This document shows positions 1-11,900 of a stretch of DNA of 23,844 nucleotides, in pieces. Source of the stretch: Apostichopus californicus (taxonomy: Eukaryota; Echinodermata; Holothuroidea; Aspidochirotida; Stichopodidae); assembly GCA_020650975.1 (NCBI GenBank), contig JAIPMN010019445.1, forward strand, positions 4,547-28,390, read 5' to 3'. Both the position numbers and the translations under genes were made by a program. Under the pieces are notes generated by a model. The model had not been told where the DNA came from and did not search any database. It worked only from the letters and a program-made list of their open reading frames with translations. The stretch's first letter is position 1, and each line of letters begins with the position of its first letter.

Positions 1-3000
1 ACTAACTTTTGTATATTAAATTAAATGGTAATGCAAATTCAGAATTCAAACATTTAAATTTTAAATTTAAATTGTATCAACATTTTTCTACTTAACGAGG
101 AATTGAAAACACCCAATAAATAAAACTGTTTGTAAAAATTATCTGTGAATCCGACATATACAAAAGTTACAAAACCTATGTCCCGAAAAACCTTACAAAC
201 AAGATAAGATATTAACTCTGGCAACAAAATCCTTCTACCATTTGTTTTTTAAATACAAACAACAAACATGTATTTATACAATTAAAAAAAAAAGAAAAAA
301 AAATTTGCTTCGTGTATGAAAGATGATTTACTGTCGTCGTACAAAAAGGGGGGAAAAAATTGGAGAAAAAAAATGGAAACAAAGCATTTGCATCAGTGCT
401 TTATTTCAAAAAGAGAGAGGGGGACAGAGAGTGAAAAAGAAAGAAAAATAAGAAAGAAACTTCTTCGTTGTTTAAAATAAGGAATTAAAAAGAAAGCGTA
501 TAAATTAGACCGAAACTTCGAATAAACCTCTATGAATATTCATAACACATCAAAATCATGTTAAAAACTAAGCCCTTTAAAAAAGCACACAGTTGTTTGT
601 GGTTTGCGATGGTAAAGACGATGGACTTTTAAGAAAGATGGGCAATTTGGAAGATGAATAATGAGCACCACGAAAGAGAGTGAAGAAAAAAAAAGAATCG
701 AAAATAGAAAGCCAATGGAAAACATCGCCAAACCAAAAATAATCGTCATGCGCCTTTTGACCAAGAATGGAAAGCCTTTGTCTTTTTGTTCAATTTGAAA
801 GCATCACTCTGTGAGGAATCCTTTTACCCTCTGTGAAAAGATCGTTTCTGACAGTTCTGAAGATGGTGACCAAACTATAAATTCCTATTTCGTTAAATAT
901 TTATGGTTTTGAAGAAAGTGATAGCAATGATAAAGTAAGTCCTAGTTGGCATCCCTTATAAGTCTGTTGTCTATGAAGCTTACTGAATCACATATCAACA
1001 GAGCATGTGTTCTCTAACTGTTTGTCAAAATTCACTTTGAAAAATTCACTTTGACCACTTAAGAGGTTGGTACTAAATTTGATAAAATGAAAAATTGGCG
1101 TGTCTTTATTGAATAAATTTCAATTTTTCACCCGCAAACATTTACTTGTCACAAAGACCTCCTCTTCTGATTTCCTTTTGTGTTGTTTTTCTATGTTGCA
1201 TGAAAGTGTAAGGAAATCATGTAGAAAGTATGTTGCTAGGCAACCATTGAAAAGATCAGTTGTGATTGGCTAGTTGGATAAAGAAAGTATATGCATTCAG
1301 TAAATGCATTCAGTTTAAATGAAGCAAGGGTTAACAAATGGAATTTATTTGAGTTTGATTAATAATATGTGAAAATATTTTACTTAAGAATATAGACATA
1401 CTTGATTGCCTTTGTTTTAACATGTCCAAAAATTCAATACAAGTGTCTCTTTATAGCTGCCATATTTGAGTGTTTTTCTGTTCTAGCTAAAATACAATTC
1501 AAATGACAGCCAGCATACCTCCAATGGTTAATTTCAATTCTAGGGTATGATCCCCTAATTACACAGTATGGAAAAATTGACTGGCACCCCTAGCAACAAC
1601 GTTGTGACATAGGATTCACATTAATGTAATGTTTAGTTGATGGGGCTGTACCGATATCCGCCTTCATCAAATGTTTTGCTCTGTTGTGCTGATGTCACTG
1701 AGCCTACTGTTGCCAGATGCTAGAACACAATTGACTGCAAATTTTTAAACTTCATACCATTTTAATCCCCTCAAAATACGGCCAAGAAAACTTTCCTCAT
1801 GAAGTAGTTCTGCACTGAACCTAATCCTAGAAAACCAACATCAGGTCAAAAAAGGCAACGAATTACTGGACGAAAGAACAAGCTTCTGAGTTGATGTAAC
1901 AACTTTAAGTAAGAGAGAGCTACAATGCTTGGTGGCCACATTTGAAGCATTCTGGAATTTTTTTATGTGGAAAATAACAAGTCACACACACAAAACTCTC
2001 TTCACCATACACAAGGTCTAGAAGTATTTAAGCATTTTTCAGACCATCATTTTAATGAATTGAGACCCTTTGGAAGAGCCATGTTTAAATTAAAAAGAAA
2101 GACTTTCACTTTTACAAGATGGTGAAAAAAAAAGAAAGTTGAAAACTGAAAGAAGAACAATATAACAGGGAGAAAGAAGAAAAAGCCACCTGAAGAACCC
2201 CATTTACAATTTTGTAACCAGAAGGAAATTATCAACTGTTTTTTATCCTTTCAAAGTTGTACCTTCGACTATTTCACCTCGCAATATTAACCTGTTTCAA
2301 AACACCTGCTGTGCTGAAGTCCAATTACCCTAGGGTGTTTATTAAATGAGAGAATATATTTTTCTTCTCTCTCTGTTCAGCCTATTACCAACAGGCTCAT
2401 AAATACCAGACACTTCAGCGAAACAGCCTCTGGGCCTTCCGCCGTAGCTCGTAATTAAATTTACAAAGATACGATACACGAAAAGACATACTAAATTAGA
2501 CTGTGGCTTAATACTAATAATTGTCTTCGCTCGCTATCGTCAAAAGTGAAGTTTTAAAAAAAAAATTGTAAATTTTTTTTTTTCGTTGTTAGTTTCCAAC
2601 AGTAGACATTTCGTCCAAATAGTCATCGATATTTGCAAAATCTATGAATACAATTATTGAATCGAACTGGCATTCCTGTGAAAAATATGTCTGAAAGGTT
2701 CGATCTGTCAGATTAGATTTGACACTAACAACAACCTGAGCTATATTTACTGAAAAAATATTTATTTTTATAAATGCCCATCTTCACCTTCTTAACCCCT
2801 TGCCCTTTCTTCCCCCCCTTCTTCCTCCCTGGGCATCTTCCTCTGCTCCCAATCTTTCACAGAACAGAACCATACATCCAAGGCTGTCAAAGATAAAGCT
2901 TTTACAAATCAATCCAAGCTCTGAGATTACACTGGCAAACAATCAGCAGGCAATCACAGTCAATTTATGATCTAAGAAATCAACTTTTTGACAAATATAT

Positions 3001-3203
3001 TCGAACATACATATAAACTATTTGCACAGGTTAAGCCGGTGTTAACCATCTGCTTTACCTGGTTCAACCTTCACCCCCCTCACGTAGTAACCAAGAAAAT
3101 TTCATCTCATGAAATTCTAGTACAAAATCAGCCTTCATAATAAGAAACAATAAAACAGAGAAAAAAGAAGGGGGGGGGGGGAGGGCTGCCCTTAGATGAC
3201 ATT
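1..3203. other. Left flank with no recognised gene
   Basis: This stretch is AT-rich with A-runs (about 285-300, 365-372), a purine-rich patch near 400-470, a 14-base tandem duplication near 1027-1055 and an imperfect hairpin at 1088-1130. A run of G lies at 3171-3181. The open frames here are short and of intron-like composition. I see no coding exon, RNA gene or complete mobile element. Confidence 0.6.
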
Positions 3204-3393
3204 TCAATTATTGATGGCAAGCACGAAACTGAAATCACTGCAGGGTATTTTGACCTTTTTTTTATCTTTTTCATCCAGTTTAAGATATGTATTCACAGCT
3301 GGCTGACTTGGGTTCGATGAACTCGGTTGCCTACTACGATCGGCGACGTTCTTTTCAGTTTTACTAGGTGTATTAGGAAGACTCATTCGATAG
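3204..3393 (-). CDS. Candidate alternative last exon of kazrin (unproven)
   Basis: A minus-strand open segment follows a possible acceptor (ttccacgtcag before 3393). It encodes YRMSLPNTPSKTEKNVADRS, then RQPSSSNPSQPAVNTYLKLD, then a lysine run and a stop at 3206-3204. Its acceptor phase fits the donor of the exon at 7779, so a transcript could splice from SAM3 straight to this exon and use a different C-terminus. Composition is Ser/Pro/Lys rich and unlike translated intron. It does not fit the phase after the 6961 exon. I know no homolog, and the pyrimidine tract is modest. It could instead be a chance open frame or part of another gene. Confidence 0.3.
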
Positions 3394-4210
3394 CTGACGT
3401 GGAAATCAATATTTCTTGCTAAATTTGAGTAAAAATGTAAATATCTGTGGCCAGTTTTGGCAAAGCAAAAGCTTACAAAGTAAAAGAAACAGAAGAAGGA
3501 GAAGAACATGAGAAGAAAGAAAAAATTGATTTTGAAATTTTGATAGATAAAATCCATCCAATGGAAGAACTTGCATGAGCTTAAACACAAACTGTTTACT
3601 TGCAGAAATTAGTCACTAAAGTAAATTCAATTGTGAATTTCCACTGTCTGGTCAAGAGGAGGAAAATTTGCTTTAGTTCTTTATAAAGCAAAGTTTGTTT
3701 GAGTTGTGGTGTAACTATGGTTACTGCATTCCGTGGAAAGATTTCAGAACAAACTGCTGCCCTCTATCAAGAAAATACGAAATTTTTTGAGAATCTTGAG
3801 TTGTAACTATCATGACTACATTGTGCTGAAAACATTCCTTTAAAAATTATTAAGTATTTAATTTAATTTCTTTCTTAATTTTTTTAAATTTGAGTAAATA
3901 TCCTGATCAACATTCCCATGATACAAAAAATAAATAAAATAATTTTTCTTTTTAAAATGCAATAGTTATTAACTTTTCAGATTTGTCTTGAAACCTTGTT
4001 TGATATAAAGGATCAGGAATCTTGGAAAGTATCTTTGATATTTCCTGCTGAAGAGCGAGACTGCCGACAGTGTTTGACTGAAAACAAGCCTTGATTTACT
4101 CTCAATTAATCTTCCTCATTTTCCATTCTTGATGTTTCAGACTTGTAGTAAGTCTATCATGGTTGCCGACACTCAGACTTCCCTTGATCAATTTGTTCTC
4201 ATACTCTGGT

Positions 4211-5331
4211 ACTAGTGCAAGACTAAAGTAACCAAACTCACACTTAGAGAATGGTATAGCCAACAGTGCAAGACTAAAGTACCCATACTCACACTTAGAG
4301 AATGGTATAGATACTAGTACAAGACTTAAGTACCCATACTCACACTTAGAGAATGGTATAGATACTAGTACAAGACTAAAGTACCCATACTAACACTTAG
4401 AGAATGGTATAGATACTGGTACAAGACTAAAGTACCCATACTCACACTTAGAGAATGGTATAGATACTAGTGCAAGACTTAAGTACCCATACTCACACTT
4501 AGAGAATGGTATAGATACTAGTACAAGACTAAAGTACCCATACTAACACTTAGAGAATGGTACAGATACTAGTGCAAGACTTAAGTACCCATACTCACAC
4601 TTAGAGAATGGTATAGATACTAGTGCAATACTAAAGTACCCATACTCACACTTAGAGAATGGTATAGATACTAGTACAAGACTAAAGTACCCATACTAAC
4701 ACTTAGAGAATGGTACAGATACTAGTGCAAGACTAAAGTACCCATACTCACACTTAGAGAATGGTATAGATACTAGTGCAAGACTAAAGTACCCATACTC
4801 ACACTTAGAGAATGGCATAGATACTAGTGCAAGACTAAAGTACCCATACTCACACTTAGAGAATGGCATAGATACTAGTGCAAGACTAAAGTACCCATAC
4901 TCACACTTAGAGAATGGTATAGATACTAGTGCAAGACTAAAGTACCCATACTCACACTTAGAGAATGGTATAGATACTAGTGCAAGACTAAAGTACCCAT
5001 ACTCACACTTAGAGCTTGGTATAAATACTAGTGCAAGATTAAATGACCATACTCACACTTAGAGAATGGTATAGATACTAGTACAAGACTAAAGTACCCA
5101 TACTCACACTTAGAGAATGGTATTGATACTAGTGCAAGACTTAAGTACCCATACTCACACTTAGAGAATGGTATAGATACTAGTACAAGACTAAAGTACC
5201 CATACTCACACTTAGAGAATGGTATAGATACTAGTGCAAGACTTAAGTACCCATACTCACACTTAGAGAATGGTATTGATACTAGTGCAAGACTTAAGTA
5301 CCCATTCTCACACTTAGAGCCTTGTACTCAT
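4211..5331. repeat. 51-bp tandem minisatellite, 22 copies
   Basis: Direct reading gives 22 adjacent units of 51 bp (one unit, starting 5027, is 50 bp). A typical unit runs from actagtgcaagactaaag through tacccatactcacactta to gagaatggtatagat. Units differ at a few fixed sites: gtgcaag/gtacaag, actaaag/acttaag, ctcac/ctaac, and tatagat/tacagat/gcatagat/tattgat. Stops occur in the unit on both strands, so it is non-coding. It begins 437 bp beyond the kazrin stop codon and could lie in the 3' untranslated region or the intergenic space. There are no spacers of unique sequence, so it is not a CRISPR array. Confidence 0.97.
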
Positions 5332-5768
5332 GGTACTCACATCACCTGTACTTTATCATCAAACTGTCTTATGATTGCAGAATATATTTCCTGTTTGACA
5401 CTGGTAAATTTTGCCGTGAGTGAATGACAGTTGAGTACAATCTTGATTCTTGATGCAAGGAGATAGAAGGAAATCCTTGATGGGTAATTTCATCTGCATA
5501 TATATCCTGTTCTGTCTCGGGCATCTCATGCCATACCCCTCGGGTTTTGACAGGGGTGCTAAAGAGGTCCTAGCAGCTGCATATTGACCACCCCGTCTTG
5601 TCTGAACTTCTGCATCTCGCTTTGCCTAGGCTGCTCCTATCGTTTCTTCTCTTTGGGTAAGACAGGGGTGCTTAGGAGGTCCTAAGCTCTGTCTCTCTCT
5701 CAAGTTTATCTGAGGTATCTCTTAACGTCAATCTTACATCATATTCCTCATTGGAGCATATACCGAGG
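5332..5768 (-). other. Probable kazrin 3' untranslated region
   Basis: This lies immediately downstream of the kazrin stop on the minus strand and before the minisatellite. It contains two similar segments, gacaggggtgctaaagaggt (5551) and gacaggggtgcttaggaggt (5661). No clear AATAAA hexamer is visible on the minus strand here, so the transcript may end further left. The assignment is by position only. Confidence 0.45.
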
Positions 5769-5903
5769 TTAGACTGTGGTGTTAGATAGGTCCTGGCTTC
5801 GAGACTTGGCCCTCATCTTCTCTGGGTTATCACTAAACATCAGTCCTGGATGCTTCTCCATGTTGTGCCTCATCTTTCTTCCCAGAGCTCTGCCAAGGGA
5901 TCC
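5769..5903 (-). CDS. KAZN: Kazrin terminal coding exon (residues 564-607 and stop)
   Basis: The acceptor tcaaatgcag precedes GGATCC at 5903 and the TAA stop is at 5771-5769. The phase is 0, matching the previous exon. The 44 residues begin GSLGRALGRKMRHNMEKHPG and end SRSQDLSNTTV. The final residues Thr-Thr-Val fit a class I PDZ ligand (S/T-x-hydrophobic). Remembered human long kazrin ends in Thr-Asn-Val, which fits the same pattern. The 3' untranslated region would run leftward from 5768; no decisive polyadenylation signal is visible. Confidence 0.85.
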   Translation of the reverse strand, partial: GSLGRALGRKMRHNMEKHPGLMFSDNPEKMRAKSRSQDLSNTTV

Positions 5904-8900
5904 CTGCATTTGACATATAGGAAAAAAGACGGATTGAGTTTTAACTACTAGCAGGTTTAGACTCATGATGGCAAGGTAGGCCACAGGCTGCACAACTTTC
6001 TTTGCCAGCTTTATACTCGACTGGTAAAACAACACTCTGCTGAGACATGCGAGTTAACAAGGATTGTAGTCGGGGAGATGTGAGCATCCATATGAACTGT
6101 AAATCTATCAGTTCTGTTCTTTGAATAAGCAATTTTTGGAAAAAACCTGTCAAAACACCCAATTAGGAAGGTTTTGGGTTGCTCAAGACTAGTAACCTTT
6201 AGGGCTAATAGCTATCCTAGGAATATTTTGCAGAGTGCTTATAGGTGTCTGTTCCTTTTTACTGTGTGTCATATTTCCTTCAGGCTATAAGATGTAAAGC
6301 TGTTTACTAAATCATGGCATTTGCAACCTCTCTTCAAGAGTGATGGCGCTATTCTGCTTTGTAACAATTTGCTAACAACAATGATGTGTCTACCTACATC
6401 ATGTTGTTTTATACAATACTTACTAACTCTAGTTGTAAGGAAAAGAAAAATCTTGGAAGGGGTGGGGAGGGGGGGGGGTTGGGGGAAGGAGAGGATACAT
6501 GAAATACTACCGATAAAGAGAACAAATTTCATAAATTATTACTTATTTCTCCAGTTTGTCAGACATTTTGAAGACTACACTACACGCCCATGACACACTA
6601 CTCTTAGTACCAGAATTGCTGTTATCACAATATTAAAAAAACAGCACTAACTTTTAATAAATTCCAAAACTAATGGTGGTATTCTACTTAACTTTCAAAT
6701 AATCTTTACCACCGCTTCACCACTCTCTAAAATCAGTCTGTAAATATGTACTAAAATAGGGTAGAATTATTTCTAAATTTTTATTTTGCTCTTTCTTTTT
6801 TGTTCTTGTTCCTGTATTGCTGCATATTTGATGATATTTCTGAATATCATCCAAGGACGATAGGCTTGTTCATTCCTATTAAAAGCAACTCCCTAGTGAC
6901 ATACATATTCACCCTCTGATTAACGAGCATCGAACAAAACGAAAAAGGTTGACGACTTACACGGAAGGTGGGTCTACTCTTGCTTTCGTTCATGCCGCGG
7001 TACGACCTCTGGAATGACTTATTGCTGGAATTGGAGGAAGTGCTGGACTTCCGGGACCTGGCGTCCTCCTTGTTATTATTGAGAATACTCTCCAGATTAG
7101 TCCTGAAGGAACAAAGATAAGAAAATACATCAGCTCTGTAGAAAGGTTTGTTATCCGAACAGATGACAAAAGAAACTTTTGCCAGCTAGAGACTGATGTC
7201 CATTTCTGCTATGAAAACTGAATACCAACCCTCACACTCTTATTGACTACTTTCACAATTGTTTCTCATTCTTGGTCAGAGAATACACCAAAACCCCTTT
7301 ATAACCTTTCTCAGCCTTTTTTTAGCAAACATGTTTTCTTTACTGATGACACGGCGTCTCGTGACGTTGGTGCTATTTCACCATACCTGGTTACACCCCA
7401 CCATCCCTGACCCCTTCTAGCTATTCATTTACTGTTTAAGTAAATCATCTATAAATCATTTTGGAATAGACCTACATCTCTGTAATTGTAACACCCTCAA
7501 TATCCCCAACCCACCCCCCCCCCCCTCCACTCCCATTCCTTCTCATCTCACACTTCATCAATCTGCCTGTTAACCATATGGTTTATGGAGTATCTTTCTA
7601 GCACCTCCCTGGTGCCATTGCTGTACCAAGATCTCCCTCTCCCCCTACTCTGCCTGTCTCCCTTACCCTACCCCCTTTCCCCCTAAACCTCCATCTCTAC
7701 CATAATCCCCTCCGGTACCAAATCTGAATTATCCCATAAGCCCCCTCCTGAACCTACACTGTAAATACATTATTATACCTTGCTGGTCGTATCAATGCAT
7801 TCAGTTCTGTGGTAAGGTGTCTCCTAATAATGGTTTTACTGCTTGGTATACCGAGAGCATTGGCAACAGCATCTGCATCGAAGGAACGTTCCAACACCAG
7901 GAGAGCCCCATGGACACCACTGTCTTCTAGATTATCCGCATATTCCTACCGGAATGACGAGGAAATTATTAAAGATTTATAAAGCCTTAAAACGTCCACA
8001 AGAATGGCATGGAACATATAACATGTTAATGTGTCAAGTTGTTACAACCTGCTTTTCAAAGTTAGAAACAGCTCTTATAATGCAGAATACACTTTAAGTG
8101 CATATTTTTTAAAACAGTGAACAATTAAAAATAACAGGTAAATAATTATAGATATGGCAACAGCACCAGTAGGCTAGAGGCTCACAGACTTGCTGGTGAA
8201 AATTTGCTCAACGATGAACACAAAATCCATTATTTTGCTTTAATAGCATATAGAATTGAACCCATAATGGGCATTCCATTATAAAAATAACAACCAAAAT
8301 GATAACAATTACAGGCTGTGCGGTCTAACTATCTGGTATTCAAAGTCGGGGTTGCCAAATAATTTTGAAGGGTTCCCCAAAAATTTGGAAGGAAAAAGAA
8401 TTTGCTGATATTTGTGAGGAGGGGGGGAGTGGAAAAGTCTGGAACATACATAACATTAAAAGTTGCAAAATATAATGCCATTCTGCAACTTGATGAAGGG
8501 TTGCCAAGATGAACGAGGTGAAAATTGATTTCACCAAGCAAAAGAGTTTGAAATACCAGGTTTCAAAATAATCATTTTTTGGGAAGAAGGGAGGGGGGGG
8601 GGCACTGATGTAAGTAACAATCATAACAAGAATGAGTGAATGAAAAATCCAGATGTCAACATAATTTAGGACTATGTTCTCTGTCTCTGTTTAAAATGGT
8701 TCCCTTTCAAAATCTTACTCATAAACAGTGTGTTGTCAGCTAAAATACCAACATCCCTTAAAAAAGTCTCTGACCATTGCAAAAGCATGACAGTATTTGT
8801 AGTTTGGAAGAGGTTACCATACCAATACCAAACATAACTAGTATTTTATCAATTAAAACGTTTGAAGGGGTTGTGAAATGAAATATAACAAACAGGGTTT

Positions 8901-11900
8901 ACTCAGAACTGAAAAAACTGAAATCGTCTAACTCGATATCGCGCTGAACAGAAGGCGTTCCTTAACAAATTTGTATTAATATAATATGAATGTTTCTATT
9001 TTACAAATCTATAATAAATAAGAAAATACTGGGAACATGGTCTTGGACTTGTCATATCATATCTCACCTTGAGATCTATATTTTCCGTCCATTTTATCAA
9101 CCTCTGGGTCGACCATACCAGCGGATCGCAGTCGATGTCGTCGCACTGAGCCCTCCGTTCCGTCAAAACCTGTCAACGAACAGAGAGGAGGTAAATTATT
9201 CAAACGGTGTGATTAGAACATTAAATTCTTCGGGAGCTCTGATGACTAATTACATTTATTGAAGATGATTAAGGAGAGAAAGAATGTCAGAATTATTTTT
9301 TGAGGGGGGGGGGGGCTTTTTCTTTCCTAATTTGAAACAAAATCTAGATTAGCCAATCTCCTAATGAACTGCGTTTTCAAATTATTCCTGATTTTGAGGG
9401 TGGCCTCTGAAAATAAAGGCTAACAGTGTGAATTTCATAAAAACTATTTAAGTAAAATTGTAGAAATAATACCTCTAGTTCGTTTCGGTTCATTTTTTTG
9501 TTGTTTATAATCAAATGCCAATTAACTCATTTTAATTTTGCAACAACAAAAAATAGTTCCACTTTTTTTTCTTTTTATCTTCGATACTCACCCTTTTATC
9601 AAACTCGACCAATCTGAGAAGTTCGACTCCGTGTAAGATAGTGACTTGGTGGAATTTTCTGGTTATGTTCATGAGTTTGTCTAGATCTTTTCGAGATAAA
9701 GTGTTCAGCACTCTGCCGTCTATTCTCTCGTTTTCAAAGTGAGTTGAATACTGCGATAGCCCGATATCCTTCAACCATTCCTTGCAGACCCACTGGTGGT
9801 CCAGATTGGCTATATTTGGAAATCTGGTACAGAACAAAGCAACCAATTAACACCGTCAAAAAACAAAACAAATAACAAAAGAGGTTCAACTTAAAGACCA
9901 GTTAATTATCAGTATTAAATATCTTAAAGAATTCTTTATATTATTGATTATGAAATATGACATTTTTCCACTAGTTTTGCGGCCATTTTTACTTCCATTT
10001 TTGCTATGGTCCAGGGGATAAAGGCTGTGGCATTAGAAACAGGGAAACCGGGCATCTCGTTAGTCATTGGGTTCCAGCTCTGGCTAGCTAAAGTAGGATG
10101 GGCTTATCACCCATGGAGCAATCAATGCATGATTTTCCTATGTGAAATGGACTTTTAAATGGAAAAAAAAAAAACAATGCAAAACAAGCTAAACCAACTG
10201 TAACTTGGATAGCCACCCACAGTGAAAGGTGACTTAAAGTCATTTGGCTTTTCACACATGCCCCTGTGGCTGCTTGATGGGGGTCGTAGAATAAAACTGT
10301 CCTTCAGGCCCCCATTATTATTATTTATAAGTATTATTTAATATTTGAATATGTTGTTTATGTATCATTTACAAATAATTTAGCTACAAAACTCTCTCTG
10401 TATGATGCAATATTGACTGAGAAAATCCTGTATTATAAGAGTTGAGTTCATCAAGTTGAATATATATATATTTTATTAAGCAAGTATAAAGTATACAAAA
10501 TATTTATATATCGGTTGACAAACATGTCCAATGTTTTACAGACATATTCCAATCAACAGCAAAGTTGGTTCATAGTGAACAGAAAACCCCCCCCCCCCCT
10601 CAAATCACATTTTTCAGCGTAGAATTTATAAGTTTCTTTCACTGCTTTGTTGTTTAAAGCATAAAAAACCAATGCTGTAACGTTAAAGTACTTTTCCAGT
10701 TCCACTTCAGTAGTCATCTATTTCTGGAGGAATTTGAGGTGTTACCTATTTTTTCTTTAGAATTCTTCCCTCACAAAGGTTAGCATTTCATTTGTTCCAA
10801 AGTTGAACAAAGACAGCAGCTAGGGGTATGTAAGGGTAACAATGAACTTGTTTGTTGACAAAGCAAGAATAACTGCTTATTTTTCCAGTTTAATTGTGTT
10901 GTGCCAATATCACCAATGTCGATACAAGATATTTGTAAACAGCCAGAATGAAGGTCAAATAGCAATTCCTGTCATGCATTAATACATAAAGTATTAAATT
11001 ATAATTGGCTAACATAAGTTATTATGGTTTGCACAACTTGCACAGCACAAGGAGTGTTAGCTCAGTGGTTAACGCTGGTGCCTTACAATCATAAGGTCCC
11101 CGGTTCGAGTCACTCCCAGATTAATGTATGTCGTCCAGTTACAGAGTTGTTGACAATTGACAATTCATAATCATGGACGTTAAATATGAATGTANNNNNN
11201 NNNNTAATCTCCAATGTACACAGTTTATGTAAACTGACTTCTATTTATAGTTCATGAAAGGAAGTATATCGTAAGGTTTTTTGCAGAATTAAAGCATATC
11301 ACTCCGAGTCACTCCCAGATTAATGTATGTCGTCCAGTTACAGAGTTGTTGACAATTGACAATTCATAATCATGGACGTTAAATATGAATGTAAGAGACT
11401 GACTTCGGTCAGCTGGCGGCTTTGATAAGCCAAAGAGGCTTCTTCGCGAGTTCCTGCTTGCAGGAGGATCTAAAATACATACATACATACATACATACAA
11501 CTCACAAACAGTATCCATCATTGTATAACTGTCATTACGGAAGCCCCTTAATAAATTAGTAAAATATGTGGGTATCCTATAACACTAATTCTAACCTCTT
11601 TTTGAATGAACGATCATATTCCCCACCAAATTGATATGCATGAAACTGTGTGCTAGCATATTTTGGGAGAGGGGGGGTGGAAACATGCTTATCCTTCCTT
11701 TTACTTCTGTTGTATGATTAGTAACTCTGTTTGACCAACTACATCCAACACTTAGGCTAAAAGTTTTATACAAACTGTGGTCAAATTGAGCCACAAATTT
11801 CTTAGCCAAAAATGTTCAAAATATCACATTAGGTTTTTTCTTTATCTTCCCAAGAGGTCTCCTCAATTCATCATTCAATTGTTCACTCTATTAAACTTTT

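Larger units (their letters stand above)
11051..11499 (+). mobile_element. tRNA-derived SINE, interrupted by an assembly gap
   Basis: The head at 11051-11116 is tRNA-like. It has an A-box-like segment (ttagctcagtggttaacgct) and a B box (ggttcgagtcact), and its 5' GGAGTG pairs with 3' CACTCC. It is shorter than a true tRNA and the anticodon loop is irregular, so I call it a SINE head. The body continues to 11194, meets the gap, reappears identically at 11306-11393 and runs on through three hairpins to an (ATAC)n tail at 11475-11499. The head, body and microsatellite tail are typical of a SINE on the plus strand, antisense to kazrin. No clear target duplication was found. Confidence 0.8.

Noticed and set aside
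1088..1130. 10-bp inverted repeat (TGAAAAATTG and CAATTTTTCA)
   Set aside because: AT-rich, short and isolated; expected by chance in DNA of this composition.
3406..3588. Minus-strand frame rich in Leu and Phe upstream of the candidate last exon
   Set aside because: It is a translated pyrimidine tract; no acceptor links it in phase with kazrin.
4211..5331. CRISPR-like array
   Set aside because: The units are contiguous with no unique spacers and the DNA is eukaryotic; it is a minisatellite.
7843..8097. Plus-strand open frame of 84 codons
   Set aside because: It is antisense to the SAM3 exon and owes its length to coding sequence on the other strand.
11051..11116. A functional tRNA gene
   Set aside because: It is too short, the anticodon loop is irregular, there is no terminator, and it continues into a repeated body with a microsatellite tail, as a SINE does.
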